Positions 1 through 8,061 of a DNA stretch of 64,000 nt are shown piece by piece. Numbering within the stretch: the stretch's first letter is position 1; every line of letters begins with the position of its first letter. The position numbers and the translations under genes were made by a program. The stretch comes from Acrasis kona (lineage: Eukaryota > Heterolobosea > Eutetramitea > Acrasida > Acrasidae): positions 1 through 64,000 of the forward strand of contig JAOPGA020001328.1 in assembly GCA_026419775.2 (NCBI GenBank). The letters are read 5' to 3'. The notes below the pieces were generated by a model. It was not told where the DNA came from and did no database searches. It was given only the letters and a program-made list of their open reading frames with translations.

Positions 1-227
1 TTTTTGATTGCTCTTCTTCGTTGATCACTGTGATGTATTTTCACTTTCACATTACTCCTTGTAGATGCATGTTCTTGGTACTTCCTCACCAAGAACACAA
101 AGAGCTTCTCAAACGATTACACCATCCGTCCTTTAACGCTAAATTCTATTTGTCACCTGTTCTTGGTGAAAGGAAGAAGAAATTTGTTTCAAAAATAGAT
201 CCTATAAAGAACAAAAATAGATCAAGG

Positions 228-629
228 ATGAAACTCATAAGATGCATCGGCGTAACAAGGACATTCGCACGTAGTGCAAGAATGTATGCAACCTCTTACT
301 CTAAACTTTCTGATGACTCAAGGAAACATGTAGACGAATTGGTTTGCTAAACACATTTATTTTTATTGACGAAGTAGGTATATAAAATGGATACTGATCA
401 CAACGGAGTGGTAGATAGGTCTGAACTGAAAATAGCTTTGATGTCAAGAAAAGAATTAAATATACAAGATCCAGAGGCAGCCAAGATTGCTGATATAATG
501 ATTGGAGATGGACTACGTAATGAAAAGTTGAAAGAATACATTGCAGGCGTTCTTTTAGAACAAAAGAAGAATCACGGAGAACCACCCAAAAGCCATCTTA
601 AACAGGAGATTGTAGACTTTGTTAAATAA
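228..629 (+). CDS. EF-hand protein with likely mitochondrial presequence
   Basis: Two exons, 228..341 and 378..629, joined across a 36-base GT-AG intron give a 121-residue protein. The N-terminus (MKLIRCIGVTRTFARSARMY) is rich in Arg, Ser and hydrophobics and lacks acidic residues, as in mitochondrial targeting peptides. After the join the sequence reads VDEL-VYK-MDTDHNGVVDRSELK, a canonical EF-hand loop (DxDxNGxxDxxE) whose entering helix is split by the intron, which supports the join. The rest is helical and charged with no second clear EF loop. Role: probable calcium-binding mitochondrial protein; substrate or partner unknown. The ATG at 228 was chosen because the upstream in-frame sequence does not look like protein. 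Confidence 0.7.
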
Positions 630-903
630 TCTCTAAAATTCACTTCTTTTGTCAAACTAATGTCGATTATTTAATTAACATTTTCTTCTAATTACATGAC
701 AGCTTGTTTTCTCATGCGGAGGATGACGACGACGAAGAAGATTAAGACGACGAGGATGAAAGTACAGATGTGCAAGTCTTTGAGACAAAATAAAAACCCT
801 ATTTTGACAGCTTGTAGTTGATGTAGAGCGTCTCATTAAAGGACGAACAAACTCCAACGAGCTTGTCATTATATTCGTTTATGTTTTTGTAAGCTTGTGA
901 AAT

Positions 904-1619
904 ATGAAGAAGAGACCAGGACCATCAACATCGTCTAAACGAAAAAACAACAATTTAACGAAGCGAACAGTCGTAAAAGAGGAAGTCCCACCTGATAATA
1001 GACACAATAAAGACGCTCCTACCAATTCAACGGAAGATGCACCCATCTCAATTGAAGAGGTGAAGGATCCAGCTCAGGACAAGACCGAAGAAGAAATAAC
1101 TAAAGCCGAAGTGGAAGAAGCGATTGCTAAAGATCGTGATGTAGCCAACTGGATGAAAAGCCAAGCTTTGGCTGAGAGTAAAAGATTAAAGAAGGCAGGT
1201 GCAAAAGTAACAATTTTAAAAATCAAGAATACTGGAATTGTAAGAGAGGATGAGGAAGATGTTACTAAGGGCGTTGTTAAAAATCGCGTCGAAGTTAACA
1301 CAGAACTAGAATTTGAATCATTCCAACAACTACTACTTTCAGATTCCGTTCCTTGTCCTTTGCGTGATAACCACAACTATGTCAACGTAAGCAATAATCG
1401 CACGTCAAATGGAATGTAACATTTCAAGGTAATTCTTATTAGCGATGGTGCATCAGCTTGTCTGCTACCATACATTTATCCAAAAGAGGCCAACAATGAC
1501 CTCTCAAAATGGATTTTTATAAATAATACAATGCAGAGGTAAAGTTACATCCTACTTGTAGTTAACAATATTTCAGGACTGAATTCAACATTGGAGCGTT
1601 CCAAACCATAACAGAATAG
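904..1619 (+). CDS. Unknown protein, Lys/Glu-rich N-terminal half
   Basis: Three exons, 904..1386, 1429..1538 and 1577..1619, encode 211 residues. The 42- and 38-base introns have GTAAG/GTAAAG donors, TAAC-type branch sequences (GTTAACAAT in the second) and TTCAG/CAAG acceptors, and both joins keep the frame open, so the structure is well supported although the product is not recognised. Residues 1-80 are low-complexity, basic then acidic, probably disordered. Residues ~80-165 are mixed helix and strand, and the spliced tail (VILISDGASACLLPYIYP) is hydrophobic. No signal peptide or catalytic motif seen. It lies 277 bases upstream of CTP synthase on the same strand. Confidence 0.6.
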
Positions 1620-1896
1620 ACTTACTATGCTCGTCTTTGGTAAGGAGCTCTAAAATCGAAACTAGAATACCTTGGAGCCAACGCTAAAAGTATATTTATT
1701 GTTGAATAAAGTGTTTGTTTGATTACTTTAATATTGATGTTGTTTCCGTTATGAATGTATTTGCGTGGTTTTGGGTATTTGGTTACCCACACTATCGGAT
1801 GTTCAACAAGTTTTACAATGACTTGAGGGTCAATAAATGTGAACGTTTATCGTTTCAAGACTTACAATGTGAAAAAACAACGACAAGTATTTGAAC

Positions 1897-3738
1897 ATGG
1901 TGAAATATGTGCTCGTAACAGGAGGTGTGCTATCAGGACTTGGTAAAGGTATAATTGCTAGCTCCATTGGACGTATCATGAAGGAGATGGGTCTCATTGT
2001 TACAGCAATCAAAATCGACCCCTACATCAACATCGATGCAGGCACTATGAGTCCATTTGAGCACGGAGAAGTCTATGTGCTAGATGATGGAGGGGAAGTT
2101 GACTTGGATTTGGGTAACTATGAACGTTTCATGGATATCACACTTGAGAGGGACAACAATCTCACAACCGGCAAAGTGTACAAATCAGTTATCGATAAGG
2201 AACGCAAAGGAGAGTACCTTGGCAAGACTGTTCAAGTAGTTCCACACATTTGTGATGAGATTCAGGACTGGATTGAAAGAGTTGCCAAGAGAGTACCTCA
2301 TAATTTCGACTCTGAAATTGATGCCAAAGAAGTGGACGTGTGTGTAATCGAACTAGGTGGCACAGTCGGAGACATTGAATCTATGCCTTTCATTGAAGCA
2401 ATGAGACAGTTCCAATTCCGTGCCGGAAGAGACAACTTTTGTGAAATTATGGTTTCGCTAGTTCCAGTAGTTAGTGTAGTTGGTGAGCAAAAGACCAAGC
2501 CAACCCAACAGTGCGTAAGTACCATTCGCGCGTTAGGTCTCAGTCCAGACGTCATTGTATGTCGTTCAGAGAATCCATTATCCGACAGCACCAAATTAAA
2601 GCTCAGTAACTTTTGTCACGTACCTCCTCAGAATGTCATCGGACTACATAATGTCAGTAACATTTATACAGTCCCCTTGTTGTTGAGTCAACAAAATGTT
2701 CATGGAATCATCCTTGAAAAACTAAGACTAGCAGACAGAGTCCCTAGACCTTTAGAAGGATCTCTTCTAACCAAATGGAAGCGAGTCAGCGACCGTCACA
2801 ATGCCATCTACACGACCAACCAGTACAGCGAGATTAGAATTGCAGTCGTTGGTAAATACACCGACATGAGTGATTCCTACTTTTCAGTTTCCAAGTCCCT
2901 CCTACACGCCTCACTTAGCGTCGGTGCCAAATTAAAGATTGTTTGGGTCGAAGCAACCGATCTTGAAGATCCAGAGTCTGTTCTATTCGACGCCGAAAAC
3001 ATTAAAAAGTTCAGCAGTGATTCCCCATCACCCGCCAGCACACCCAACGCTACATCTCCACTGCAAGACCAACAAGAAAAACATGCAAGAGGATGGCACT
3101 CCGTCAAGAATGCTCATGGTATTCTAGTACCAGGTGGCTTCGGAAGCAGAGGACTCACCGGAAAGATTTTGGCCGCCAAGTATGCAAGAGAGAACAATGT
3201 TCCATATCTTGGAATTTGTTTGGGCATGCAAGTAAGTGTGATTGAGTTTGCAAGAAATGTTTTAGGATGGAACGACGCAAACAGCGAAGAGTTTAATCCA
3301 AAGGCAGAAAAACAAGTCGTGGTGTTCATGCCAGAAATCGATAAAGGAAACATGGGAGGAACGATGAGGTTGGGAAGAAGAACAACAATATTCAAAAACA
3401 TGGATTGCAAGATTGCAAAATTATACGGAAACAAGAATCGTGTAGATGAGAGACATCGTCACAGATATGAGGTGAACCCACAATTAATCGAACATTTTGA
3501 AAAACATGGATTTGAGTTTGTGGGACAGGACGAAACTGGACTAAGACAGGAAGTGATTGAAATCAAGAACCACGTTTATTATGTAGCCGTACAGTACCAT
3601 CCGGAGTTTACAAGCAGACCCACCAAACCATCACCTCCATTCGTTGGTTTGATGTTGGCAGCGGCAAAGATGAATGCTGAACATTACATGATGCAACGGG
3701 CTAGAAGTATGGACAATTTGTTCTCCAACGACGTGTAG
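1897..3738 (+). CDS. CTPS: CTP synthase (glutamine-hydrolysing)
   Basis: Converts UTP to CTP with ATP and glutamine, the last step of de novo pyrimidine nucleotide synthesis, in the cytosol. Single exon, 613 residues from the ATG at 1897; the in-frame TTG two codons upstream is not a credible start. The N-terminal synthetase domain starts with the family hallmark [16 protein letters not shown] (residues 3-18) and continues with [20 protein letters not shown]. The C-terminal class I glutamine amidotransferase domain (from ~residue 310) has the oxyanion strand VPGGFGSRG, nucleophile Cys at about residue 441 (GICLGMQ) and the His-Glu pair in [10 protein letters not shown] Ser/Pro/Gln-rich insert near residues 370-395 interrupts the glutaminase domain, as in other eukaryotic enzymes. 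Length is normal. AATAAA follows the TAG stop after a few bases. Confidence 0.97.
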   Translation: MVKYVLVTGGVLSGLGKGIIASSIGRIMKEMGLIVTAIKIDPYINIDAGTMSPFEHGEVYVLDDGGEVDLDLGNYERFMDITLERDNNLTTGKVYKSVIDKERKGEYLGKTVQVVPHICDEIQDWIERVAKRVPHNFDSEIDAKEVDVCVIELGGTVGDIESMPFIEAMRQFQFRAGRDNFCEIMVSLVPVVSVVGEQKTKPTQQCVSTIRALGLSPDVIVCRSENPLSDSTKLKLSNFCHVPPQNVIGLHNVSNIYTVPLLLSQQNVHGIILEKLRLADRVPRPLEGSLLTKWKRVSDRHNAIYTTNQYSEIRIAVVGKYTDMSDSYFSVSKSLLHASLSVGAKLKIVWVEATDLEDPESVLFDAENIKKFSSDSPSPASTPNATSPLQDQQEKHARGWHSVKNAHGILVPGGFGSRGLTGKILAAKYARENNVPYLGICLGMQVSVIEFARNVLGWNDANSEEFNPKAEKQVVVFMPEIDKGNMGGTMRLGRRTTIFKNMDCKIAKLYGNKNRVDERHRHRYEVNPQLIEHFEKHGFEFVGQDETGLRQEVIEIKNHVYYVAVQYHPEFTSRPTKPSPPFVGLMLAAAKMNAEHYMMQRARSMDNLFSNDV

Positions 3739-3862
3739 AATCAATAAATTTGTTTTGAATCTCTGTAGGCGCCGATCTCTCAATCTCAAGGTTGTGTTAA
3801 AAGTCCAACTTCCATTTTCTATTGACAAAGCTAGTTGACAAGTTCATCCGCTTATTGCCTTG

Positions 3863-4897
3863 ATGAAGGCGGTACATGCCATTTGGAGAACTGAGCCAAG
3901 GGACTACAAGAGGACCCCGTCGCATCAGGATTGGAATAAAGAGACGACGATCGAGGGGCAATTAACAATAGAGGACACAACATTCCCACTCGTGTTATTA
4001 CCATCTAACGATTTGGATAACGAGTTTATACTTCAAAAGATCGAAATATCTAACGAATGGTTGGATAATGTTTTGATCAAGCATGGTGCGATACTTTTTA
4101 GAAACTTTCCTGTCAAATCGCCCAGTGATTTCAACGACTTTGTCACTGCTTGCGGATACCACAATCTACCTGTTGGAGGCACAATTCGCCAGTGGGTTGT
4201 TGGTAATGTTTTTTCTGTTAATGAGTTCTCCCCTGACAAAGAAATACCTTTTCACCACGAAATGTCACATATACCACTACACCCAAATCACCTGTTCTTT
4301 TACTGTGAAATACCGGGATCTGTTGGTGGAGAAACACCCATTTTGCTTTCATGGTTGTTGTACGACAAAGCTTTAAAACGGATCCCAGAGTTTATTAATG
4401 AACTCGAGGAAAAGGGTGTTAAATATGTTCGGTTTTTTTTGGAAAAGGACGATCCTAATTCTGCAATGAGCAGAGGGTGGAAGTCTACGTATGCAACAGA
4501 GGATAAAGTGATTGCAGAAACTAAGTGCCGAGACGCCGGTGGGACTTTTGAGTGGGTGACAATTGAAGATGAGGTGGTGATGAAGACTACATCGGCAGTT
4601 CAACCAGCGGTAAGGCTAGACAATCGCAGCGGAAGAAAAGTATTTTTTAATAGCTTGATTGCTACTTACATGGGACGGCAGGATCACCACAAAGAGAGGA
4701 GAGGCGAAGTTTTGTTTGGAGATGGAGGCAAAATTGACCCAGAGCACATTAATGTGATATTAGAAATCATACGGGATATTACTGCAGACTTTAAATGGTG
4801 TGCGGGTGATGTTCTTGTGATTGACAACAAACTTACAATGTATTCAAGAAAACGTTTTAAAAATCCTCGGAAAATCTACGCATCACTGGCTTTATAA
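3863..4897 (+). CDS. TauD/TfdA-like Fe(II)/2-oxoglutarate dioxygenase with altered iron site
   Basis: Single exon, 344 residues from the ATG at 3863. The TauD-like fold is seen in the early strand GAILFRNFPV, the FHHEMSH segment (residues 130-136) carrying the H-x-E iron ligands His131 and Glu133, and the C-terminal DNKLTMYSRKRF block. In the family the latter normally reads Nxxxx-H-x-R, where His is the distal iron ligand; here that position is Tyr327, while the 2-oxoglutarate-binding Arg329 is kept. The enzyme may therefore have unusual metal binding or be inactive. The substrate cannot be predicted; relatives act on taurine, gamma-butyrobetaine, clavaminate and others. It ends tail-to-tail with the small gene at 5030, and TAA is fused to AATAAA. 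Confidence 0.85.
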   Translation: MKAVHAIWRTEPRDYKRTPSHQDWNKETTIEGQLTIEDTTFPLVLLPSNDLDNEFILQKIEISNEWLDNVLIKHGAILFRNFPVKSPSDFNDFVTACGYHNLPVGGTIRQWVVGNVFSVNEFSPDKEIPFHHEMSHIPLHPNHLFFYCEIPGSVGGETPILLSWLLYDKALKRIPEFINELEEKGVKYVRFFLEKDDPNSAMSRGWKSTYATEDKVIAETKCRDAGGTFEWVTIEDEVVMKTTSAVQPAVRLDNRSGRKVFFNSLIATYMGRQDHHKERRGEVLFGDGGKIDPEHINVILEIIRDITADFKWCAGDVLVIDNKLTMYSRKRFKNPRKIYASLAL

Positions 4898-5029
4898 ATA
4901 AATTACTACATTCTAAATACTTGTTTTGCTTTACTCCAATGTATACAACACCACTTTAAATGATTTTGAAGAAAACAAATTAATCACATGCATGTAGTCA
5001 AAATATGTATTTATGTATGTACAATATAT

Positions 5030-5326
5030 TTACAAGGCAGAAACTGAAGAGTCTATTACTTCTGCTGTATTTTCAAGACCCATAAGGAAACATGATTCTT
5101 CGTTTGAGAATATAGCCTTTGGGCAAAAGTCCGGTGAGCATGACATTACTTCATCACGCATGGTGCACAGTTGGGAGTCTGAAATGTGTCTTCGTACTCT
5201 TTCGTCGTATGAAATCCACTCTATAATGTCTATGGCCCTGTTGAATCTGTTCATGCTGCCTTTAACTAGTTTGTAGTCTTTAAGAACGTTGATAAGTAAT
5301 GACAAAGACTCTACGGAACTATTCAT
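5030..5326 (-). CDS. Small protein of unknown function
   Basis: The reading frame from the ATG at 5326 gives 98 residues, mostly helical, with four Cys in the second half. It continues open upstream to 5398 without another ATG, so an unrecognised upstream exon is possible; a GTTAGT...ACAG stretch at about 5340-5370 could be an intron. No signal peptide, membrane segment or known motif was identified. It is kept as a gene because it fills the gap between the dioxygenase gene and the tRNA, has protein-like composition and has no overlapping competitor. An alternative is that it is a chance frame; only transcript data would tell. Confidence 0.4.
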   Translation of the reverse strand: MNSSVESLSLLINVLKDYKLVKGSMNRFNRAIDIIEWISYDERVRRHISDSQLCTMRDEVMSCSPDFCPKAIFSNEESCFLMGLENTAEVIDSSVSAL

Positions 5327-6011
5327 GGCTTGGTGCTGTTGTATGAAGTTTCTGGTAGGTACTAACGAAGAATATTTATATGTGTGGTTATTATTCACGG
5401 CTTTTAATAATCGCCGAATCTAGCTAATTCACTCAAACATCCCTATTTCCAACCAATTGCCCTAACATAGAAACAAGAAAAGGAAATTGATCAACCGTCA
5501 TGTTAACAAAAGGAGAATTTCTTCTGCGACTGACTAGGATAATTTAATAGCAGAGTAGACTGGTTAGACAGTAATCACAGTATTTGCATACTCTCATAAT
5601 TAACATTAATTGTGTGAATTTCCGTGATTTAACCGTACGGTGTATTTAAATTTAGGAGATTTTTGTTTATCCATAAGGATTAAAACGCTAAATATATCAT
5701 TTAAGAAAATAGTTAAAATATAGGAATATAGGTCTAATTTTCCTAGAAGTACTTGGATAACAAAATAATACCTACTGTTATGTACAATATTTATCAAGAG
5801 GTCAAATAAACAACTGCATTGCATCTACCGTCTTTCAACAACCTTCAAATACATAGAATTGATTACTTTGGTCAATATGGATAAATTACAAACTCACCTC
5901 ACTCCTAAGGCTTTCCATGAATTTCCCCGGGGTTTGCGAAACATGACAATCAGTGCATCTACCTTAGGTGATAAATAAGATACTGGTAACTCAAATAATA
6001 ATATTTTTTAA
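5327..6011. other. AT-rich intergenic stretch
   Basis: About 685 bases between the small minus-strand gene and tRNA-Leu. An open minus-strand frame at 5606-5824 encodes a hydrophobic low-quality peptide and is not credible. The 3' part should hold the tRNA flank; no other structured element was seen. Confidence 0.6.
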
Positions 6012-6090
6012 GGCGACCTAGGAAAGTGGTCTAATCCGCCGGTTTAAGGCACCGGTCCGAAAGGGCGTGGGTTCGAACCCCACGGTCGTC
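6012..6090 (+). tRNA. tRNA-Leu (anticodon AAG)
   Basis: The sequence folds into a complete cloverleaf. The 7-bp acceptor pairs GGCGACC with GGTCGTC (one G-T). The D arm has a GGA/TCC stem, the anticodon stem is CCGGT/ACCGG around loop TTAAGGC (anticodon AAG, reading CUN Leu codons after inosine modification), and the T arm is GTGGG-TTCGAAC-CCCAC, which holds the B box. The extra arm between anticodon and T stems is long (TCC-GAAA-GGGC), the class II feature expected of Leu tRNAs. There is no intron and no encoded CCA. The downstream TTTTATTTT is a plausible RNA polymerase III terminator. Confidence 0.95.
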
Positions 6091-6365
6091 AGTTTTATTT
6101 TGTCGAGAGTGTTGTATTATGTTAACAGGTATTCTTGCTTAACGGTAAATGGTAAACAATTTTATTATTGATATTTGTAACTGAGTAAAAGACCTTGACT
6201 CATTGATGTTGCAATCGAAGAAAGAATTGTAACAAATTCCCTCAGTTGAGTTCGAATTTCTAAATTTAATTCCGCTCCATCAGTTCCTTTACAAATTCCG
6301 GTATTCCTGAGCGGTATTTGAACAACGCCATGTTCGAAATTCAGTTTTATATCTAACAAAAACAA

Positions 6366-7370
6366 ATGTCAAGCACTAGTGTAAAGCTCTACATCCACAA
6401 GCAAGGACAACAAACACCAAACGAAATTAGAAGATTCCTACTCAACAGAACTACAACTTTTGAGCAGCTATACGATCTAATCAAAGAGTCACAACCATGG
6501 GTCCTACATAGCAAATCATCTCTTACCTACACTGATGACGAAGACGATTCTGTCCAGTTAAGCAGCGAAGCAGATTGGAAACTTGCAATCTCATGTGCAC
6601 CAAACGGTATTCTACGCATGAAACTAACAGGCGAAAGACCTCAACTGCCACGCAGATGCGACTACCTAAGGCGTCCAAGATGGTTCCATACCAGACATCC
6701 AACACCACATCAAGTTCACTTCGGGATCGTGTGCGATGGATGTGAGGAGAGGAACATCAAAGGCGAACGTTTCAAGTGTACCATCTGTCCTGATTTTGAC
6801 TACTGCGGTACCTGTTTTAAGGATGCCGACATTATGAGATCCCACGGCAATCACAAATTTGAAAAAGTAGAAAGGAAGCATCGTGGTCATCCATGCTGGG
6901 GCCAAAGAGCAGAAGCACCTTTCAACGTGGAAGATGTGTTGCAATCAGATGTAGTCAAGAACCTAATCAACACTTTCATCCCAAACAACATCCAACAACA
7001 ACCAAACATTGACAGCATCATTAGCATGTTCACTCCAAAGCAGTCAACATCTCAAGAGGGGTCACAACCAAACCTTCAAGATATCTTCAACATGTTTGCT
7101 CCACATACTTCCCAGGCACCACAAGAAGAAGAGAAGAAAAGTCAACAAATTCCTGATTTCAAAAACATTTTTGATGTAATCTTTGGAAAGAACCAAAATG
7201 AAAATGTAGAGCCCTCACCTCAACCACAACCTGAAGAGCCTAAACTTTCGTTAGAGCAACAATTGAAGGAATTGAACGCTATGGGATTTACAGATGACGA
7301 GAGGAACAAAGATTTGCTTAAGAGATACAATGGAAACATGAGCAGAGTCACACAAGTACTTTTACAATAA
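6366..7370 (+). CDS. p62/NBR1-like selective autophagy receptor (PB1-ZZ-UBA)
   Basis: Single exon, 334 residues. Domain order is that of SQSTM1/NBR1: an N-terminal PB1 domain (residues 1-80, with an acidic DDEDDSVQL patch like an OPCA motif), a ZZ zinc finger (~115-165: CDGCEERNIKGERFKCTIC, then CGTC and two distal His), and a C-terminal UBA domain (~293-334, LNAMGFTDDERN). These bind polymerising partners, N-degrons/ligands and ubiquitin, delivering cargo to autophagosomes in the cytosol. The linker (~195-275) carries four copies of a short hydrophobic motif (NLINTFIP, SIISMFTP, DIFNMFAP, NIFDVIFG). FKNI and FDVI are candidate LC3-interacting cores. No coiled coil or FW domain seen, so it is nearer p62 than NBR1. 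AATAAA overlaps the stop codon. Confidence 0.88.
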   Translation: MSSTSVKLYIHKQGQQTPNEIRRFLLNRTTTFEQLYDLIKESQPWVLHSKSSLTYTDDEDDSVQLSSEADWKLAISCAPNGILRMKLTGERPQLPRRCDYLRRPRWFHTRHPTPHQVHFGIVCDGCEERNIKGERFKCTICPDFDYCGTCFKDADIMRSHGNHKFEKVERKHRGHPCWGQRAEAPFNVEDVLQSDVVKNLINTFIPNNIQQQPNIDSIISMFTPKQSTSQEGSQPNLQDIFNMFAPHTSQAPQEEEKKSQQIPDFKNIFDVIFGKNQNENVEPSPQPQPEEPKLSLEQQLKELNAMGFTDDERNKDLLKRYNGNMSRVTQVLLQ

Positions 7371-7510
7371 ATCTGTTTAAAACAAATTGTACGACCAATT
7401 TTTTTTATTTTAATAGTTTTATATTATCCTCCTTGACATTTGATGTGTAGAGTGTAAGATCACTAATGACTCTTTAAACGGCCATTAGAATGTTTTTGAA
7501 TTTACAGCAA

Positions 7511-7897
7511 TTATTTTTCTGGCTCTTCATCTTTTGGACCTATACCTAATGCTCTACTAACAAGAGGGGTAAAGATAAAAGTAAGGGGCCACCGGAGCGG
7601 AGATGTCGCTTTATGAATAATATATGCCGCAGCCAGCTTTGACCCCGTTGAGGCAGCATCCAATTTAAATAACTTCCATCCTGTTGTTTTGTATAATTTA
7701 TCCATCAACTTTTGAACATCAACCCCAGAACTTGTTGTTATAAAAACTTTTGTTTGAAATTTTTACCTGACAGCTTGATACCAACACAAGAATGAAAAAA
7801 GAGTGATGAACACGTGTGTTGTGACTCCAATAAAGCCCCATCGCTTGATAAATGCTGATAGTGACGAGCCTAAAGATTCTTTTGATGGAGGATTCAT
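7511..7897 (-). CDS. FAM210/DUF1279-domain protein
   Basis: Two exons, 7897..7767 and 7730..7511, with a 36-base intron, encode 116 residues. The join restores the family sequence WGFIGVTTHVFITLF...YQAVSSGVDVQKLMDKL, which aligns with the DUF1279 core of FAM210A/B, mitochondrial inner-membrane proteins linked to translation and metabolism in animals. One transmembrane helix spans ~residues 18-42, a second weaker one WPLTFIFTPLVSRAL lies near the C-terminus. An in-frame stop directly precedes the ATG at 7897, so no long presequence is present unless a further 5' exon was missed (a TTTCAG site lies upstream). Location in mitochondria is therefore inferred from the family only. Confidence 0.8.
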
Positions 7898-8061
7898 TCA
7901 CTCTTTTTGGTCTTGATTGTCCTCCTGTTTATTACAATCTCTGAAACAAAATAATAAATAATGGCTGTGGAGAAGATTTAAATTGATACTTTGATAAACT
8001 AATTCCTTTTGTTTGTTGACTCGATAAATTACAAGATTGTTTTTATTGTATACATTTGAGA

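Noticed and set aside
21-227. Upstream extension of the EF-hand frame
   Set aside because: It would put a non-presequence stretch before a good mitochondrial leader; the ATG at 228 fits better.
711-820. Acid-rich fragment (EDDDDEED) after the EF-hand gene, suggestive of a gene end
   Set aside because: The frame is interrupted at once and no upstream exon could be joined; likely simple GAC/GAA repeat sequence.
5606-5824. 72-residue minus-strand frame upstream of the tRNA
   Set aside because: Low-complexity hydrophobic composition typical of AT-rich noncoding DNA; no splice context or motif.
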